From NCBI GenBank assembly GCA_023447635.1, contig JAEXNA010000040.1, forward strand, positions 1-64,000: a stretch of 64,000 nt of DNA, given 5' to 3'. The notes under the pieces were generated by a model. It searched no databases, had not been told where the DNA came from, and saw nothing but the letters and a program-made list of their open reading frames with translations. A program made the position numbers and the translations under genes. Origin of the DNA: Vulcanimicrobiota bacterium (GTDB lineage: Bacteria; Vulcanimicrobiota; Xenobia; Xenobiales; JADMJV01). Of the stretch, positions 39,222-47,824 are shown in pieces. Each line of letters starts with the position of its first letter. Position 1 is the first letter of the stretch.

Positions 39222-39253
39222 CCAGGCCTCCATTTCGCCTGGAGGCCTTTTTT
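39222..39253 (+). terminator. Rho-independent terminator after the surface lipoprotein gene
   Basis: AGGCCTCC (39224-39231), 9-base loop, GGAGGCCT (39241-39248) and a T-run. Ten bases after the lipoprotein stop. The 120 bp to the next gene (39377) hold nothing else I recognise. Confidence 0.85.
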
Positions 39254-39376
39254 CGTGTAGGTCGGACAGGCGCAAAGCGCCAGAGACTAGGCAGCCTTCT
39301 GCAGAGCGGATCCGACGCGTCAAGGGAGAGCCCAAAGCACATCAGGGCTACCCGGCCTGCCCCACGCCCTCGTGGT

Positions 39377-40201
39377 TTACAGCTGGCGAATGACGCGGAG
39401 CGCGTACTGGGGGACCCAGCGGTCATGCTCGGTTTTGGCCACGCCGGCTCCGACCTGGATCATCGACGACTCGCTGAGCGACCAGTGAAGCTGTGGAGTG
39501 ACCTCGAACTGCTCGAGCAGGTCGCGACCGGTGAAGGCCCAGTTCACTTCGAGCCCGGTGGTGATCGACTCGGTAGTGTCGTGGAACAGGGTCAGGTTCT
39601 GCAGCCCTCGCCACTCGTTCGATTCCGGGCCTCCCACCACGGCCTGGGCTCCCGTCATGGACATCAAGCTCCACTTGTCGTTGAAGCGGTAGCCGAACAG
39701 GTAGAGCGCGCTGAGCGAGGTCTGGTAGTCGGCGTTGGCTCCGATTTCGGTCAGCAGTTGGATACCGTGCACGGCTTTGGCGTCATGGCCCATGCGGAAC
39801 TGCAGCCCCAGCTTGGTCGAGTCGTAGCGCGAGTTGGCGAAGGGGAACTCGAACTCGATAGCCACGCCGTCGGCGATGGCCCATTCGACCTCGGGCGCCC
39901 AGTGCAGCTTGCTGCCCCGCGATATTACCCCCAGAGTGTTGACCTCGATCTCACCTCTTTTAGCGTGCAGAGGGCGCATCAGGTCGAACAGCAGCGGTTC
40001 GGGGATGTGGGGAATCGGAACCTCGTCCTCCTCCTCTTCAACCTCCCCTTCCCCCTCGGTCTCTACCACTTCGACGGGAGCTAGCGCCGTCGGCAGGGCG
40101 ACGGCCGGAGGGACGGACAGGAAGAGCAAAACACCAGACAAGAGGGCCGCCTTGAGCGGTCCCAGCAACATGGAACGAAGGGGAGCGGGAAGCGTAAACA
40201 T
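39377..40201 (-). CDS. predicted outer-membrane beta-barrel protein
   Basis: 274 aa from ATG 40201. Hydrophobic export signal (LLGPLKAALLSGVLLFLSVPPAVA) followed by an acidic stretch EGEGEVEEEEDE. The rest is amphipathic strands alternating every second residue (AIEFEFPFANSRY, KLGLQFRMGH, LSALYLFGYRFNDKWSLMSMTG, TTGLEVNWAFTG, QVGAGVAK) and ends in IRQL, a barrel-like topology. Family not recognised; it resembles transporter-type OMP_b-brl or MetA-pathway porins of unknown function. Confidence 0.65.
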   Translation of the reverse strand: MFTLPAPLRSMLLGPLKAALLSGVLLFLSVPPAVALPTALAPVEVVETEGEGEVEEEEDEVPIPHIPEPLLFDLMRPLHAKRGEIEVNTLGVISRGSKLHWAPEVEWAIADGVAIEFEFPFANSRYDSTKLGLQFRMGHDAKAVHGIQLLTEIGANADYQTSLSALYLFGYRFNDKWSLMSMTGAQAVVGGPESNEWRGLQNLTLFHDTTESITTGLEVNWAFTGRDLLEQFEVTPQLHWSLSESSMIQVGAGVAKTEHDRWVPQYALRVIRQL

Positions 40202-40353
40202 CGGCCCCAAGATAGGCGGAATCGCCTTGTCACGGTATAAAGAAGCTGCAAAGCCCGACCATACGGCTTCTTAACTCTCGCCCGGGCTTTCAGCGCGCTT
40301 TCAGAGCCAACGTCTACATTAAGGCCATTCCCACCGATCGCTAGGAGAGTTTT

Positions 40354-41493
40354 GTGAACGTTTCGTCGTCTGGATACACCGCCCGAGTCGGCAACCGCAC
40401 GTATCCCGTACCGGAGAAGAACGCGGGTCAGGCCGCAGCTTATGACAGTAACGGCGACAAGCGCGTCACCCTGGCCGAGATCAAGGCCAACATCGGTGGG
40501 CTTCCCGACGGTATGACGATCAACAAGGGCGACTTTGCGGTAGAAATCCGTCAGGGGATGCTGGAACAGCCGTCCCCCCACGTCGACCACTATCCGTCCT
40601 CGGACGAGATCGACGCTCGCCTCAAAGAGATGGCTCAAGCTCATCCCGACAAGGCCCGTCTGGTCACCATCGGACAATCCGAATCGGGTCGTGACATTCA
40701 GGCTCTTCACGTTTCGAACAACGTCAACTCGGCAGACACGTCCGAGAAGCCCAGCGTCATCGTGACCGGCAACGTCCACGCCCGCGAGTGGACCACCAAC
40801 GGCGCGGTCTCCGGCGCCGCCGAGCGTCTTTTGAACGGAGCCGCCCCCGAAGCGCTGGAAAATCTCGAAGTCTGGTTCGTTCCCAACGTCAATCCGGACG
40901 GCTACGACCACTCTCGCAACGTGGATCCGATGTGGCGGAAGAATACCAGCCGTGACTCGAGCGGCGAGATCGTGGGCGTCGACCTGAACCGCAACTTCCC
41001 GTTCAACTACCGCACCGAAGGCGACACCAAGCGATCCAGCCAGGACGACCTGGGAGCCAGCGACAACCCTAACCTGATCACCTACCGCGGCCCCAGCCCT
41101 CTGTCCGAGAAGGAGAGTCAGGTCGTCAAGGGGCTGATCGACCAGGAGAGCGACGCCATCGGACTTCTCGACGTGCACGGATTCGGCAACATGCTGCTGA
41201 TCAGCGAGGGGAAATTCGATGTCTCCCGCGCCGAATACGACGGCATCGCGAGCGCCATGAATAAGGCGATGCCGCGCGTCGACTACGCTGTCCTCACCGA
41301 CGCGGACCTGTATCCCACCACGGGCGGACTATCCACTTACGCCGACTCCCAAGGATTGGTCGGTGTGACGCTCGAGATGGGAACCTCGTTCCAGCCCTCT
41401 CCCGAGCGCGGCGACCGCTCGATCAACCAGGCTGCCGAAGGCATTGTCGAATTCGTGCGTCAGATGGAGAAACGCGCGGGCGAACTGGCCTGA
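40354..41493 (+). CDS. M14 zinc carboxypeptidase
   Basis: 379 aa from GTG 40354 (TAGGAGAG just upstream). Zinc site HAREWTT (H-x-x-E) at about residue 144 and the third His in LLDVHGFGN; R-N in DLNRNFPFNY; catalytic Glu in VTLEMGTSF. An N-terminal part carries an EF-hand-like loop YDSNGDKRVTLAEI (about 27-45), suggesting calcium-dependent stability, before a propeptide-like stretch. No signal peptide is visible, which is unusual for M14 and may mean non-classical export or intracellular use. Ends with a hairpin terminator. Confidence 0.92.
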   Translation: MNVSSSGYTARVGNRTYPVPEKNAGQAAAYDSNGDKRVTLAEIKANIGGLPDGMTINKGDFAVEIRQGMLEQPSPHVDHYPSSDEIDARLKEMAQAHPDKARLVTIGQSESGRDIQALHVSNNVNSADTSEKPSVIVTGNVHAREWTTNGAVSGAAERLLNGAAPEALENLEVWFVPNVNPDGYDHSRNVDPMWRKNTSRDSSGEIVGVDLNRNFPFNYRTEGDTKRSSQDDLGASDNPNLITYRGPSPLSEKESQVVKGLIDQESDAIGLLDVHGFGNMLLISEGKFDVSRAEYDGIASAMNKAMPRVDYAVLTDADLYPTTGGLSTYADSQGLVGVTLEMGTSFQPSPERGDRSINQAAEGIVEFVRQMEKRAGELA

Positions 41494-41536
41494 CGGCGTG
41501 GCGCGGAGGCCAAGTCGAGGCAACATAGTTGTAAAA

Positions 41537-41566
41537 GAAAAGGACCGCCCGATAGCGGTCCTTTCT
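41537..41566. terminator. bidirectional terminator between convergent genes
   Basis: Stem GGACCGC / GCGGTCC (41542-41561) with 6-base loop, A-rich on the left and TTTC on the right, so it works for both the M14 gene and the convergent gene ending at 41598. Confidence 0.8.
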
Positions 41567-41597
41567 CTTCCCGACGAGCCGGCGCTGAAAGGTCAGG

Positions 41598-42479
41598 TCA
41601 AACGGTCGTTGGCTCGAGCACCCACTTGCGCCCCTTCTTGACCTTGAAGGCGTTCGACACCAGGTCGCTGTTGATCCCCGCCGGCACTTCACCAGTGGTG
41701 GCGTAGACGTAGAGCGCGGCTTGAAAGATCTGACTCAGGCAGGAGCTGAGAACCGAGGCGGCCAGCATCAAGACCAGCGAGAGCCCTCCACCTACCTTCA
41801 GCGGCATCGCGGTGTCCATGGAGATGCTCAGCGCCACCGAGCCGACCAGGGAGAAGAAAAGCGTCCAGGCCACCAGGGTTGTGATGATACTGAATCCCAG
41901 GTAGGCTCCCAGCGACTCGCCCCAGGTCTTCTTGATGATCTCTCCCGAACGCTTGAAGGCCTGAACCGGTCCGACCTTCTCGAAGATCATGACAGGGATA
42001 GCGAAGAAGCTGACCACGGCGAAGGCGCCGCCAAGAACGCGCGCTATCAGCATACCGATAATCCCCAGGCTCTCTTCGAGCTGGCGCATCACGAAGCTGA
42101 CCACCCCTCCGACCGCTGCCCAGGAGAAGATCACTCCGAGATTCTCGACCCCGGCGCGGAATCCGTCGGCAAGCGTCGGGTCGCCGCCCTGAAAGCGGAT
42201 CCTCGCGCACGAAAGCACGGCGACGTTGAAAAACAGAACGACGCTGTAGATCACGAACGAGTAGCCCAGCCCCAGCAGAGTCAAGACGAGGTCAGAACTG
42301 TCCGTCGAGGAAGTCGAGTCGACGATCGCTATGGCGGGAAAGATAAACCCGACCGTGCAGAGCAGCGCGACCACGCCGCAAAGAACGGGAAAGAGCAACA
42401 GCTCCTTATCCTGTCGCAGAACTCCAAAACAGGCCTTGGTGAGCATCCAACTGGCTCGAAGTCGTCGAAACATACGCAA
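41598..42479 (-). CDS. polytopic membrane protein, DUF6159-like
   Basis: 293 aa. N-terminal RMFRRLRASWMLTKACFGVLRQDKELLLFPVLCGVVALL is typical of the DUF6159 group: an amphipathic region then 5-6 TM helices. Other landmarks: YSFVIYSVVLFFNVAVLSCARIR, IPVMIFEKVGPVQAFKRSGEIIKKTWGESLGAYLGF, and QIFQAALYVYATTGEVP near the end. Function unknown; inner-membrane protein. Divergent from the histidine kinase at 42630. Confidence 0.8.
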   Translation of the reverse strand: MRMFRRLRASWMLTKACFGVLRQDKELLLFPVLCGVVALLCTVGFIFPAIAIVDSTSSTDSSDLVLTLLGLGYSFVIYSVVLFFNVAVLSCARIRFQGGDPTLADGFRAGVENLGVIFSWAAVGGVVSFVMRQLEESLGIIGMLIARVLGGAFAVVSFFAIPVMIFEKVGPVQAFKRSGEIIKKTWGESLGAYLGFSIITTLVAWTLFFSLVGSVALSISMDTAMPLKVGGGLSLVLMLAASVLSSCLSQIFQAALYVYATTGEVPAGINSDLVSNAFKVKKGRKWVLEPTTV

Positions 42480-42629
42480 CTACCCCCACGATTTTATTTC
42501 CTATAAAGGATAGGACAAATCTCTTCCGTTAGCAACTGCGAAAGATTCGACGACGCTATAAAGAAGCCATAAAGCTCCGCAGGGCGAAAAGAACAGGGTG
42601 ATTGCCCCGTGACTGGAGTAGAGGACCCT

Positions 42630-43997
42630 ATGTCGAACCACGAACCGTGGAGCTCGCCGCTGCCTCTCCCCTCCCCTTCCCTGGAGCCCAGCCCCTGGAG
42701 TCTGAGCCCCTCCACCCTACCGCTGCGGATGGCCAGCGCCCTGGGGCTGGTGGCCGCCGTCACCGTGGGGGCTCAGATTCTGGGGCCTCTGGTCTCCGAG
42801 GACAACGATATGTTGGCCCACCTGGGGGTGCTGGTGGTGGCCTCGCTGTACCTGGGCCGAGCCCCAGCCTGGCTAGCCTGCGGCGTCACCTTGCTCTCCC
42901 TGAGCTTCGGCCAGGGTCACTCTGGCTTTGCCGTGACCTCGAACGGACTGCAGTTCATCCTGTCGTTTGGAGTGTTCATTTTTACCGTCCACCAGGTCTC
43001 TCGGCTGGCCGACCAGGTGCGCTACGAGGCCTGGCGCTCGAAGCAGCGAGCCCAGCTCCTGGGCCTGTTCCAGGAGTTCAGCCAGAGCTGTTCCCAGGAG
43101 ACCTCTCGCCAGGGGGTGACCCGCCTGCTGGAAGAGTTCAGCGCGCAGCACCCAGGCTTACGAAACGAGGCCGATGAGCCGCAGCAACAGCTTTGGCACA
43201 GTGTGAAGGCCGAACTGCAGCGCTCTGCCGAACGCGCCCTGGCCCGAATCGAACGTACCGAGGTGGGAGAGAAAGCGGCGGTTCTGGAAGCCACCCAGGC
43301 CCTGCAGTCGACCCTGATCAACTCGCTATCCCACGACCTGCAAACCCCCTTAGCCTCGGTCCTGGGCTCGTTCGAGATGCTGAAGGACCCGGACCTCCGG
43401 CTGGACCCGGCCACCCGGCAGCAGCTGGCCGACATCGGCTACTCTCAGACCAACCGGCTGCTCAGTCTGGTGCGCAACATGATCAACCTGGCCAAGCTGG
43501 AAGGCGGAGGGATCCGGTTGGAGCTGTCGCCGGTCGAACTATCCAGCGTGATCGAGGCGGCTCGCCAGCGCTTTGACCCCCGGTTGGCCCAGAGAGTGAG
43601 TGTCGAAGGCCTTGCGGAAAGCTCTCGCCCTTGCCTGGCCTGGGGCGACCGCACGCTGCTGACCCAGATCGTCTTCAACCTGCTCGACAACGCCCTGAAG
43701 TTCAGCCCCGGAGAACAGCCCGTCACGGTGCGTCTCGAACCCGGTTCCGAAAGCCTGTCGCTCTCGGTCCAGGATGCCGGTTGCGGGATCGAAAGCGAGG
43801 ACATGGAGCGGATCTTCGACCGCTTCTATCGAGGCGCGACCCCAACTCAGATCCCCGGTTCTGGACTGGGGCTGCACCTCTGCCAGGGACTGGTCCAGCT
43901 TCACGGCGGTCGAATCGCCGTCTCCTCGACCGTCGGACAAGGAGCGACCTTTACCCTGACCCTACCACGCCATAGCGAAACGGAGCACAGCGTATGA
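42630..43997 (+). CDS. KdpD-type sensor histidine kinase (without Usp/KdpD domain)
   Basis: 455 aa from ATG 42630 (GAGG five bases upstream). A Pro/Ser-rich N-terminus (1-35) precedes a DUF4118 membrane block of about four helices (ASALGLVAAVTVGAQIL .. LLSFGVFIFTVHQVSRLA), then a coiled segment, HisKA with SLSHDLQTPLASVLGSFEML (phosphorylated His) and HATPase boxes NLLDNALKFSPG, VQDAGCGIE and GLGLHLCQGLVQLHGG. The long cytosolic KdpD sensor at the N-terminus is missing. Overlaps the response regulator (ATGA). No kdpFABC potassium genes are near, so the stimulus is unknown. Confidence 0.9.
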   Translation: MSNHEPWSSPLPLPSPSLEPSPWSLSPSTLPLRMASALGLVAAVTVGAQILGPLVSEDNDMLAHLGVLVVASLYLGRAPAWLACGVTLLSLSFGQGHSGFAVTSNGLQFILSFGVFIFTVHQVSRLADQVRYEAWRSKQRAQLLGLFQEFSQSCSQETSRQGVTRLLEEFSAQHPGLRNEADEPQQQLWHSVKAELQRSAERALARIERTEVGEKAAVLEATQALQSTLINSLSHDLQTPLASVLGSFEMLKDPDLRLDPATRQQLADIGYSQTNRLLSLVRNMINLAKLEGGGIRLELSPVELSSVIEAARQRFDPRLAQRVSVEGLAESSRPCLAWGDRTLLTQIVFNLLDNALKFSPGEQPVTVRLEPGSESLSLSVQDAGCGIESEDMERIFDRFYRGATPTQIPGSGLGLHLCQGLVQLHGGRIAVSSTVGQGATFTLTLPRHSETEHSV

Positions 43998-44698
43998 ACT
44001 CTCTCCCTCAGGGACCGATCCTGATTGTCGACGACGACTTCTCCCTGCGTCAGTTCTTGAAGATCAGCCTGAACGCCAACGGCTACCAAACCGTCGAGGC
44101 GGCCGACGGCACCACGGCGCTGGAGCTGGCTCATCAGTGCCGACCTTCGGCAGTCTTGCTGGACCTGGGGCTGCCAGACATCAGCGGTTTAGAGGTGACT
44201 CGACGCCTGCGTACCTGGACCTGGACCCCGATCATCGTGATCTCGGTGCGGGACGAGGACTCGGTCACCGTCGAGGCGCTGGACCTGGGAGCCGACGACT
44301 ATCTGACCAAGCCGTTCCAGCTCAACGTGATGCTGGCGCGGCTGCGGGTGGCCTTGCGGCGGCGGGAGCCTAAAGAAGATGGTGGAGTGCTGAACTGCGG
44401 CGCTATCGCTTTGGACCAGGACCGTCGCTTGGTGACGGTGGCCGGCGCGCGGGTGGCCTTGACCCCGAACGAGTACGCTATTCTGGCTCAGCTGATGCTG
44501 CAGAAAGAGCGTCTGCTCACCCATCGCGAGCTACTGAGCAAAGTGTGGGGCGAAGAGTTCGCCCAGGAGACCCAACTGCTGCGGGTCCATATCTCGAACC
44601 TGCGCAAAAAGCTGGAGAGCTTCGACACGATTCCAGCCTACATTCAGAACGATCCCGGCGTCGGCTATCGGCTGGCTGCCTCACCGGATCGCGGGTAG
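43994..44698 (+). CDS. OmpR/KdpE-family response regulator
   Basis: 234 aa. Receiver: ILIVDDDFSLRQFLKISL, Asp in AVLLDLGLPDISG, VISVRDED, GADDYLTKPFQLNVMLARLRVALRR. Winged-helix effector: VALTPNEYAILAQLMLQKERLLTHRELLSKVWGEEFAQETQLLRVHISNLRKKLE then PGVGYRL, closest in style to KdpE. Expected partner of the preceding kinase; the two are translationally coupled. Confidence 0.93.
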   Translation: MNSLPQGPILIVDDDFSLRQFLKISLNANGYQTVEAADGTTALELAHQCRPSAVLLDLGLPDISGLEVTRRLRTWTWTPIIVISVRDEDSVTVEALDLGADDYLTKPFQLNVMLARLRVALRRREPKEDGGVLNCGAIALDQDRRLVTVAGARVALTPNEYAILAQLMLQKERLLTHRELLSKVWGEEFAQETQLLRVHISNLRKKLESFDTIPAYIQNDPGVGYRLAASPDRG

Positions 44699-44766
44699 TC
44701 GAAAACGTCGTCAAGAACATCCAGAAGCAAATCTAAAAGCAATTTTTCCCAAGGCTAAACTTTTTC

Positions 44767-44805
44767 TTGCCTTGCGGCTTCATGAAATGATATACCGTTA
44801 TCATT
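44767..44805 (+). promoter_or_regulatory. Fur/Zur-like operator on a promoter
   Basis: AATGATA-tACCGt-TATCATT (44786-44805) has perfect 7-bp arms around six bases, the style of FUR-superfamily sites (Fur, Zur). It covers a TATACC -10 (44791-44796) that lies 18 bases from TTGCCT (44767-44772). It now drives only a 3' scrap of a TonB receptor gene. Confidence 0.6.
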
Positions 44806-44809
44806 AAAT

Positions 44810-45007
44810 ATGGAGACGAGGTTCCCTGTGAACCTGAATCTTAACTACGAACCCGATCCGGATGCTCAGGGCGCTTCCCTGGGAGCCAGCCTGCAGGTGT
44901 TCAACCTGTTCGACGACCGCTCGCTGGTCAACTTGTTCAGCGAATTTTCCGGCTCGCGCTTCGTGACCGGACGCCGCTTTCTGCTGGGGCTGAACGCACG
45001 GTTCTAG
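44810..45007 (+). pseudogene. C-terminal remnant of a TonB-dependent receptor
   Basis: 65 codons from ATG 44810, or 59 from GTG 44828 with ACGAGG six bases upstream. LGASLQVFNLFDDRSLVNL and GSRFVTGRRFLLGLNARF are the final strands of a TonB-dependent receptor barrel, including the terminal aromatic residue. The plug, TonB box and about 90 per cent of the barrel are gone, and no signal peptide exists, so the product cannot function as a receptor. The fusion point places promoter and operator directly on the 3' end, as a large internal deletion would. A terminator follows. Confidence 0.75.
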
Positions 45008-45032
45008 CCTTTGGAGAGCAACGCTTGAGTAG

Positions 45033-45064
45033 GCCTTATCGAATCCGTTCGATGAGGCTTTTTT
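45033..45064 (+). terminator. Rho-independent terminator after the receptor remnant
   Basis: GCCTTATCGAA-TCCG-TTCGATGAGGC with TTTTTT. An 11-bp stem with one G-T pair. 26 bp after the remnant's stop, so the ancestral receptor gene kept its own terminator. Confidence 0.85.
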
Positions 45065-45110
45065 GCGTGGCCGGTCGATGTTGCAAACTCTTTCAAGCCT
45101 CTCCAAAGTC

Positions 45111-45146
45111 TTGATTCACGTCTCAAATTAGCCTAGGCTAAACCAG
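45111..45146 (+). promoter_or_regulatory. OprB porin promoter with DtxR-type palindrome
   Basis: TTGATT (45111-45116), 17 bp, TAGGCT (45134-45139), 7 bp, ATG 45147. The -10 is inside the perfect palindrome TTAGCCTAGGCTAA (45128-45141), a 6-2-6 DtxR/MntR-style site. Geometry matches the siderophore synthetase promoter exactly. No Shine-Dalgarno exists, so translation is probably leaderless. Confidence 0.65.
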
Positions 45147-46379
45147 ATGCCGCATCGCCCCAATTATTTATGGTCGACCTTTAGGATCAGTCTCTCGCTT
45201 CTGCTGCTCATCGGAGGGCCGTTGCCAGCCCAGCAGCACGGCTATCCGGTCAACTCCCTTCCCGAGATCGAAAGGACCTCTCACGAGAGAGAGAACGACG
45301 ACTCCTGGAAGGTGCTGGTCGTGTACATCGTGGACGTGCTCAGTAACGTGGACGGCGGCGTTCGTCGTCACGGCGAGACGCTGGGGAATCTCAACCTGGT
45401 GCTGGACTACGACGCTCCTTGGAACGGAGATTTTCACGCCTACCTTTTGGGCAACCACGGCGGCTCTTTCAGCCAGCACACGGGCGACTTCCAGACGGCC
45501 TCCCACATCGAAGCGCCGCCTTCGCTCCATCTGTTCGAAGCTTACTACTTGCAGAGATGGCTCGACGACCGCCTTTCTCTTCTGGTCGGCCTATACGCGG
45601 TCGACTCGGAGTTTGATGTCCGCGACAGCGCCAGCCTGTTCGTTCACAGTTCGCCTGGGACCGGTGGCGACCTGGGTCAGCTCGGGCTGCGCGGGCCGGC
45701 GATCTTTCCTGTCGGCGCGCTAGGAGGACGCCTGCGCTACCGGCAGGACGGCTGGTACGCCCAACTGGCTGCCGTGGAGGGGACGCCCGGGGATCTGGAC
45801 GAGCCGTTCGGGACAAACTTTCGTCTGGACAAAAACGAGGGGCTTTTCCTGATCGGTGAGGTCGGGAAGGAGTGGGAGGACGAATACGGCTCGCTGGGCA
45901 AAGTCGCGCTGGGATCCTGGGGGTTCACCGCTCCGTTTGCAACCCACCGCTATCCCGAAACTCTTTCGGCCTCGAACCGCAGCGCCTACCTGAGCCTGGA
46001 AAAGGTCTTCCTGCGCGAAGAGGACGACCCGGCCCAGGGCCTGGCGGGCTATCTTCGACTAGGCGCTGCCGAAGGGCAGGTCAACCGTATCGAGACCTTT
46101 GTCGGCGCCGGGCTGGTCTATACCGGGGCTTTTTCCGGACGCGAGCACGACCGGTTGGGGCTGGCGTTGAATTCCGGATTCGCTGGAGAGGATTTTTTAG
46201 CTTCGGACAACTTCGACACGCATGAGACAGCCCTTGAGCTGGCCTATGCCTTCGCTGTCAGCGAGAACTTTTCGCTCCAGCCCGACCTGCAGTACATCAT
46301 CAACCCGGGATTCGACCCTGAGCTGAAACCTTCGCTGGTGCTTGGGCTCAGGGCTGTGTTCCAACTCGAGGACGGCTAG
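45147..46379 (+). CDS. OprB-family porin
   Basis: 410 aa with signal peptide (STFRISLSLLLLIGGPLPAQ). The family pattern is strong: NLNLVLDYDAPWNGDFHAYLLGNHGGSFS, QTASHIEAPPSLHLFEAYYLQRWLDDRLSLLVGLYAVDSEFDVRDSASLFVHSSPG, GPAIFPVGALGGRLRY, and the C-terminal LQYIINPGFDPELKPSLVLGLRAVFQ. OprB porins are 16-stranded outer-membrane channels first known for sugars. A DtxR-type operator on its promoter suggests metal-controlled expression, so it may pass a metal or siderophore here rather than sugar. No SLH domain. Overlaps the convergent metallopeptidase gene by 4 bp. Confidence 0.9.
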   Translation: MPHRPNYLWSTFRISLSLLLLIGGPLPAQQHGYPVNSLPEIERTSHERENDDSWKVLVVYIVDVLSNVDGGVRRHGETLGNLNLVLDYDAPWNGDFHAYLLGNHGGSFSQHTGDFQTASHIEAPPSLHLFEAYYLQRWLDDRLSLLVGLYAVDSEFDVRDSASLFVHSSPGTGGDLGQLGLRGPAIFPVGALGGRLRYRQDGWYAQLAAVEGTPGDLDEPFGTNFRLDKNEGLFLIGEVGKEWEDEYGSLGKVALGSWGFTAPFATHRYPETLSASNRSAYLSLEKVFLREEDDPAQGLAGYLRLGAAEGQVNRIETFVGAGLVYTGAFSGREHDRLGLALNSGFAGEDFLASDNFDTHETALELAYAFAVSENFSLQPDLQYIINPGFDPELKPSLVLGLRAVFQLEDG

Positions 46380-47785
46380 CGAACTTTCCCCCTTAAGCCT
46401 TCGAGCGTAACCGGGTCGAAGCCGTTGGAAAGATAGGTGGTGCCCCGGTCGGACTCTAACCGGAACGGCAAGGTCGAGGCGGCCGCGACGAACTCTTCTG
46501 CGTCCTGGTCGCTGTCCCAGCGCAGCGCCCAGAGAAAAGCGAGTTTACCGGTCGAGGCGTGCTTGTAGACTCGGAAGCGGTCGCCGTTCCAGCCTTCGGC
46601 TGCCGAGACAAAGTCCGAGACGCGGTTCTGCTCCAGCACGATGCGAACGAGGAACTCTCCCCCGCTGTCTTCGGCCACGGTCTTCCAGGCGCCCACGGAT
46701 TTGGGAAGTCCGCTCAGATCCGGGGTAGAGGGGGGAGTGGAGACATACAGGTAGCTTTCCGGATGCAGAATCTGCTCGGTCGAACTCGGCAGCATGCCGT
46801 AGGCCGAGTCGACCGCAGCCCAGTCCTCGGTAACGTGGCGCATTGCAGAGACAAAGCCGGCCCCGTTGAGGTACGGGAACATCAGCCCCTTTTGGAAGTA
46901 GAGCGGCGCGTTCGAGACCTCGGCGGTGCCGGGCAACGGGATCGGGAAGGTCACCATCATCCCTACCAGTTTGACCATCAGGGCGGCGTCGACGTAAGTC
47001 TTCTCTCCCATCTCTTTGGGCGGGGTCTTGTACTGGTGGTCGAACATGACGAAGCTAGCGTCGCCTTCGATCAGCGCCTGCACGGCCATCTGCTGGTCGG
47101 TCGACATGTCCTTGAGCCCTTCCCCGAACCGCTTGAGCACCGGGAAGTGCTGTCCGCCCAGGGCGTGGTCGAGTTCATGGATAGTCACGATAGCGACCTG
47201 GTCGCCGGCGGCCAGACCCGCTCGCGCCATCAGGCCCTGCGTGGCCCAGGAGGTGGCGCGCTGGCGAAAGTTCAGTCCGGCCGTGGTATCGACCAGAAAG
47301 AACTGGTCTTTGACGGGGTCGTAAACGCCAGCCACCTGCGAGGTGAACAGCTCTTCCATGAACGGAACCAGCCGAAAACTGTCGGGAACCAGGCCCAGCG
47401 CCTTGAGCTTGGCCTCTTCCTCGGCCACCTTGGAGGGAGGGTACTCCTTGGCCAACTGCTCCTTGAGCCAGGCCCGTAGCTGGTCCCGGTCTTTGACGTG
47501 CCAGGGGGTGAAGTAGAGAAACTTCAGGTTGCGGCGCTCTTCGAGTTCGACCATCAGGTCGTGCAGTGGGGCGTCGACCAGGGCGCTGCTCAGCGCGCCG
47601 AACTCTTCAAGCGCCTCGGGAATCAGATCGCTTCCGGGCGCCGTGCAGAGCTGGCGAGCCGCCTCCACAGCAGCCTCCCACCCCTCGACCTTGGGTTCAA
47701 CCAGGGCGTGGCTGGGAGCCAGGCCCAGGCAGAGAGCTGCCAGCGCGGTCAGACAGCGGGAGCGCATACTAAGGCGTGTCATCAA
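46376..47785 (-). CDS. secreted putative gluzincin-type metallopeptidase
   Basis: 469 aa with a signal peptide (SRCLTALAALCLGLAPSHA). The zinc motif HELDH sits in VAIVTIHELDHALGGQHF and the third ligand is probably the Glu of ALIEGDASFVMFDHQ about 45 residues on, a gluzincin-like arrangement. The flanking AGVYDPVKDQFFLVD and YLNGAGFVSAM also fit a family of uncharacterised secreted peptidases seen in Chloroflexota, Deinococcota and others. The active-site set is complete. Substrate unknown. Divergent from the deaminase gene, starts 39 bp apart. Confidence 0.8.
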   Translation of the reverse strand: MMTRLSMRSRCLTALAALCLGLAPSHALVEPKVEGWEAAVEAARQLCTAPGSDLIPEALEEFGALSSALVDAPLHDLMVELEERRNLKFLYFTPWHVKDRDQLRAWLKEQLAKEYPPSKVAEEEAKLKALGLVPDSFRLVPFMEELFTSQVAGVYDPVKDQFFLVDTTAGLNFRQRATSWATQGLMARAGLAAGDQVAIVTIHELDHALGGQHFPVLKRFGEGLKDMSTDQQMAVQALIEGDASFVMFDHQYKTPPKEMGEKTYVDAALMVKLVGMMVTFPIPLPGTAEVSNAPLYFQKGLMFPYLNGAGFVSAMRHVTEDWAAVDSAYGMLPSSTEQILHPESYLYVSTPPSTPDLSGLPKSVGAWKTVAEDSGGEFLVRIVLEQNRVSDFVSAAEGWNGDRFRVYKHASTGKLAFLWALRWDSDQDAEEFVAAASTLPFRLESDRGTTYLSNGFDPVTLEGLRGKVR

Positions 47786-47824
47786 ATGCTAGGATTCTGA
47801 ACGAGGCTTGCGAATCCTCGGCTC

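Noticed and set aside
42630..44698. Potassium-responsive kdp operon
   Set aside because: kdpFABC is absent nearby and the kinase lacks the KdpD cytosolic domain.
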